A stretch of 64,000 nt of DNA from Hemibagrus wyckioides (lineage: Eukaryota; Chordata; Actinopteri; Siluriformes; Bagridae): NCBI RefSeq assembly GCF_019097595.1, contig NC_080726.1, positions 10,328,205 to 10,392,204 of the forward strand, written 5' to 3'. The notes under the pieces are model-generated. The model was not told the origin of the DNA. It saw only the letters and a program-made list of their open reading frames with translations, and did not search any database. Position numbers and translations under genes: made by a program. Numbering within the stretch: the first letter of the stretch is position 1; every line of letters begins with the position of its first letter. Positions 60,330 to 64,000 of this stretch are shown here, piece after piece.

Positions 60330-63300
60330 GTTTGGCGTGTTTTGCTCTGTTTTTTCTTTGAGATTACATAGCAATATTTTTCAAAATAACTTATTTGTTC
60401 ATTGGAGGTACTTTAAATTACTTTTAGATTAGACAGGTATAGCCTGTTGATTTAGACTTGAGTATTTTGCATGTTAAAGAAAGTTCAAAATGTACAGAAA
60501 TACAGTGTACCATGAGATATAACAACACATTTGCTCCAGGCAAGTGTCAAATCACATTGTACTACCTTTGAATAATTGAGAAAAAAATATTGCTCTTAGT
60601 TTAAAATAATTGTTTAGCATGTTTAACATGAGTATCTGCGGCAAAATGATCATAATAAAAGAGACAAATTCACTAGATTAATGTCTTGAAGTTTATGACA
60701 TCAGAAGCTTTATGAACAAGCCTCCTTATGATCAGGCCTATAGAAAAAAATATACAGCTTTAGAGAGGGGATGTTGATGCTTTGAATAGTGTGTCCTACT
60801 CAAATATTTACTGCTTCCTCCTTGAAGAGAGAGAAGATAATACACTGTTGTCCTTTGTAGAGTGTTGGCCACGCTTTAAACAGTTACACCCATACTCCTG
60901 GGTCTCATCTGATTCTGTTGTTTTTGTCTACATTTTGAAAGGCCATGTTTTTTGTAATGAGAAGCTGCTGTTCCTCAGGTGTTCATTCATACACATGTTA
61001 ATTATAAGCTAAAATAAGGGACATGAGAATGACATACTTAAAACTTTTTGGTACGTCTTCGTATTCACAAAAGTGCACTTTAAACTGTTGTCCATTTGTA
61101 GCTATAAATAATAGGGCTAAGATCATAAAGTAGCTTTATTTTTCCATGGGAAATCCAGCTTTTGAGTTTGCAAATGAGTTAAGTTTTATCTGAAGGAAGC
61201 ATCTTAATATATATATAAAAAAAATTATTATTATGAAGTTTCCTGAAAATTGGCTTTGCAGCTTTCAAAAAAACATATATGATTTTGTTTATAATATATG
61301 ATAAGCTCCTCATTTTTATCCTGAGCACAGGTTATTGTCTTTATGAAGTTTCTGGGCATTCATGTGCCCATGTGGGTTTCCTTTGGGTTCACCAGTTTCC
61401 TCCCACATCTTTAAAGCTATGCCAAGTTGCCTCTAGGCGTGATTGAGTGTGTGAATGGTGCCATGTGATGGCCATGTGTCTGCTTCCAGCTCTTGCCCAC
61501 TGTTCCTGGGACAGGCTATGGATCCACAATGACCTTGAACAGGATTATTGAAAATAAAAAAATGAATTAATAATTTTTTTTCATTGTAATCTTTTGTACT
61601 AGGTAGGTATGTAATGACTTGAAATGTTTTATACTACACTGCTGTTAGATTTTGAATTTTCTATACCAGCAGCTCATACAGTAGCTCATAATGTGTTCGT
61701 TCTAATATGTCATTGTTTCTACAGTAAAACCGTACACAGGGACATGTAATGCAGACTGCAGACTTTCCACATAAACAGATTTAAACAATGTGGTATTAGA
61801 CAGAATCTCCAGTGTCAGCTCTTTGTAACAGTCAGAGGTAAAGCTCTGCCTTTAAGTTTTCAGACACTGCAAAGTCTTCAGGACAGAGGCTTTGTGGTTT
61901 ATTGGTAACATGACAAGCTGCATTTTTTTCCATCTTATTAACTCCAGAAGAGGGGAAAAAGAGAAGCTGGTGAGGGAAAGACTGTTTTTAGCCACTGTCA
62001 TGTATTACAAAAAACTGTTTTCTACAGCAATGAATATAGGATATATACATTTCATTCCTTAATAAATAAATCATAGTATTGGCAAATTTCTGTATCATAC
62101 AAAGAATAAACACTGAGGCATGATTTTATAGGAATATAACTTCCCCATCGTGGATAGTAGTATGCCCTTTGTTTAATTAGTTTTGTGTATAAGATAATAA
62201 TTGACATCATATACTAAGAAGATATATTATTTATAAGATTATAAACTTTTTAGGATTATTCATTTGACCCTCTGGGGGAAGACTTAAAGGTTCTATGTAG
62301 AACTGTACAATAGTGTGTGTCTCTAATCCTTAAGTATACAAAGAACCCTTTTTAAATCGGAATAAACTTTGGAAGAACTCACATTCCTCCTGTGTTTCAT
62401 CAAAGTCCTGCAGATGTTCTGATTAGAACTGTTATGATGTAACATCTTTCATAAACATACTTCATTCCTGCATCTGTCTGAATCCCTCTCGAAAAACACT
62501 GTACTCATAATCCTCTTAAAAAAGATTCACCACTGAGGATACTTTAAAAACACAGCTCTACTTTAATTCACACGTCATTGTGTCTCATTATGGCAGATTA
62601 AGATCAAAATTAAAGCCATAAAAAAACCCTCGCAACTTGATCAAAGTTCACCCTCAAGCTCTTTGAGAAGGCGTGTAAATTGACAGGTTTTTCAGTAATT
62701 GAGGGAGTTGGAGAATTCTGCAGGGCCTGAATAAAAGCCCTTTACACACCGGTGTGTCTGAACATGCTCATGCTTCACCCAGTTTTTTCTTCAATTGCCC
62801 TACTTCCCTGTTTTTCGCTTGACATCTTCAGTAAAATCAGATGTTGAGATAGGAGCAGAATGGTATCTTGTGGGTGCTGATTTAGAGAGTGCCAAGATTG
62901 TTCAGAGCTGATTGGTGTTATATGTGAAACAGACTTTTGGCTGAAAAACATTTTGTCACATCTTGACATAGAGCAGGTTTTATATGCACAAAAGTTCCAC
63001 ATCTAGATTTATTCACATTTGATTTGGAGTCCAATTAACTGTCTAAACCCCTTCTCAATGCAGCAAAAAGCTTCTAAAAAGACAAGTCAGAGTGGTTCCA
63101 GACTTGCTGCTGGTTATCTCCCCAGACATGGCACAGTGCCCACGAACAGAGCCAGGCTATACTTGTTTTCTTTCCTCTCTGTCTTTGTTGTCCAGCCCTC
63201 CCTCCCTGTTCCACAGTTAGCTGTAATGCCCCATTGAAGAGAAGGGCCTTATATGGGACAGGCAGGCAGCAACAGCTGCCATTGTACTCTAACACCTCCG

Positions 63301-64000
63301 CCTGTGTGTTTTGTTGGGACGGTCAATGCCAAGAAGGCCAAATTGGGATTCTTGGCTGCAGAGGCTGAAAAATGTCTGATTCCTGGTGTTCTGGCGTGGG
63401 ATCAGGGCACATCTCCCATCGTTTACTCTATCTGACAGGCCAGGAATCTGTGCCCACATTCAGAGCCCTGTGTGTGTGTGTCCAGGATGGGAAACAGTAT
63501 CTGGGTGGAGAGAGAAGGCCACAGTTTGACACTGACCTTCAAGTTAATGATATATGATCCTGTGTGTGTAATGTGCTCTGTGTGGTGGTTAGGCTGAAAA
63601 TGTACTCTCACTGGAGAAAGGGCAGCTGGATGAGACGACGCTACTGACTGATGTCATGCCATAGAGATCCTTTTACTTTTTTCTCAGCTATTCACATCCA
63701 CTGGAACGTGAAAACCGCTGCCTTTTTTGTGATATGATTTCAGTGAACTGTACAATGTACTTTTTAAGGTATGAAGAACAAAGTTGGGAATCGAATTTAA
63801 TAATATTTTTAATACCTACTCTGTATATCTATATCAGCAATTATCCCATAAGCATGTAATAATCACTCACAATATGTCAGTCTTCTGATGAACTATATTT
63901 TTTTTGCACAGAAAATAATTACACTAGATAAAGAGGAAATAAATATAAATAAATGTAATAAGTGTTTATTTTATTAGTATTATAAATATATTGACAAGTA
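60330..64000 (+). other. tnfrsf19 intron 2 (continues past the right edge)
   Basis: No exon is recognised. The one repeat named is the copy at 61325-61570. Short open frames, including those at 62.8-63.6 kb, have no conserved motif. A GC-richer stretch at about 63.1-63.6 kb stands out from the AT-rich intron but carries nothing I can name. Confidence 0.5.
61325..61570 (+). repeat. Copy of a fish interspersed repeat in tnfrsf19 intron 2
   Basis: 'gtgggtttcctttgggttca', 'agtttcctcccacatcttta', 'tgcctctaggcgtgattgag' and 'gggacaggctatggatccac' lie in the order of this family. Same orientation as the copy at 17810-18010. Confidence 0.6.

Overview
The window looks like a piece of a teleost fish nuclear genome. 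Its genes are split by GT-AG introns, it is AT-rich, and it is full of fish-type Tc1-like and hAT transposon relics, tRNA-derived SINEs, LINE scraps and long microsatellites. The repeat families resemble those I know from catfish and related fish, but the species cannot be fixed from this sequence.

Layout from left to right: a diverged three-copy tandem repeat (about 24-1372); a two-exon THIK-type two-pore potassium channel on the minus strand (1639-3942); two decayed Tc1-like transposons (4540-5805); slc37a4, the ER glucose-6-phosphate transporter, on the plus strand in 8 coding exons (7263-12427, 429 aa); trappc4, a TRAPP tethering-complex subunit, on the minus strand in 5 exons (13628-16732, 219 aa), with a hAT element nested in a SINE in one intron; about 9.5 kb of repeat-rich DNA (16.7-26.2 kb); sgcg, gamma-sarcoglycan, on the plus strand in 7 coding exons (26271-31594, 288 aa); sacs, sacsin, on the minus strand in 9 coding exons (34435-56163, 4581 aa), including one 11.56-kb exon; and the first two coding exons of tnfrsf19 (TROY) on the plus strand (from 59823), whose remaining exons lie beyond the right edge.

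All intron phases were checked by hand. For the four complete multi-exon genes slc37a4, trappc4, sgcg and sacs, the joined exons keep the reading frame and give protein lengths equal or close to those I recall for human (429, 219, 291 and 4579 aa). slc37a4-trappc4 is a conserved convergent pair (human 11q23). sgcg-sacs-tnfrsf19 is a conserved trio in the same relative orientation (human 13q12). Their being side by side is a fish-lineage arrangement or a rearrangement of the ancestral blocks.

The genes do not form one pathway. They cover potassium leak current, ER glucose-6-phosphate import, ER-Golgi tethering, the muscle sarcolemma complex, a giant cytosolic chaperone-like protein and a TNF-receptor-family receptor. 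I found no CRISPR array, prokaryotic operon, viral gene or convincing unknown multi-gene system. The most interesting points are a ubiquitin-like tail in the sacsin N-terminus, a hAT element carrying a roughly 310-bp polypurine array, a perfect 31-bp inverted repeat in an slc37a4 intron, altered pore signatures in the potassium channel, and ZNF143-type sites near two promoters.
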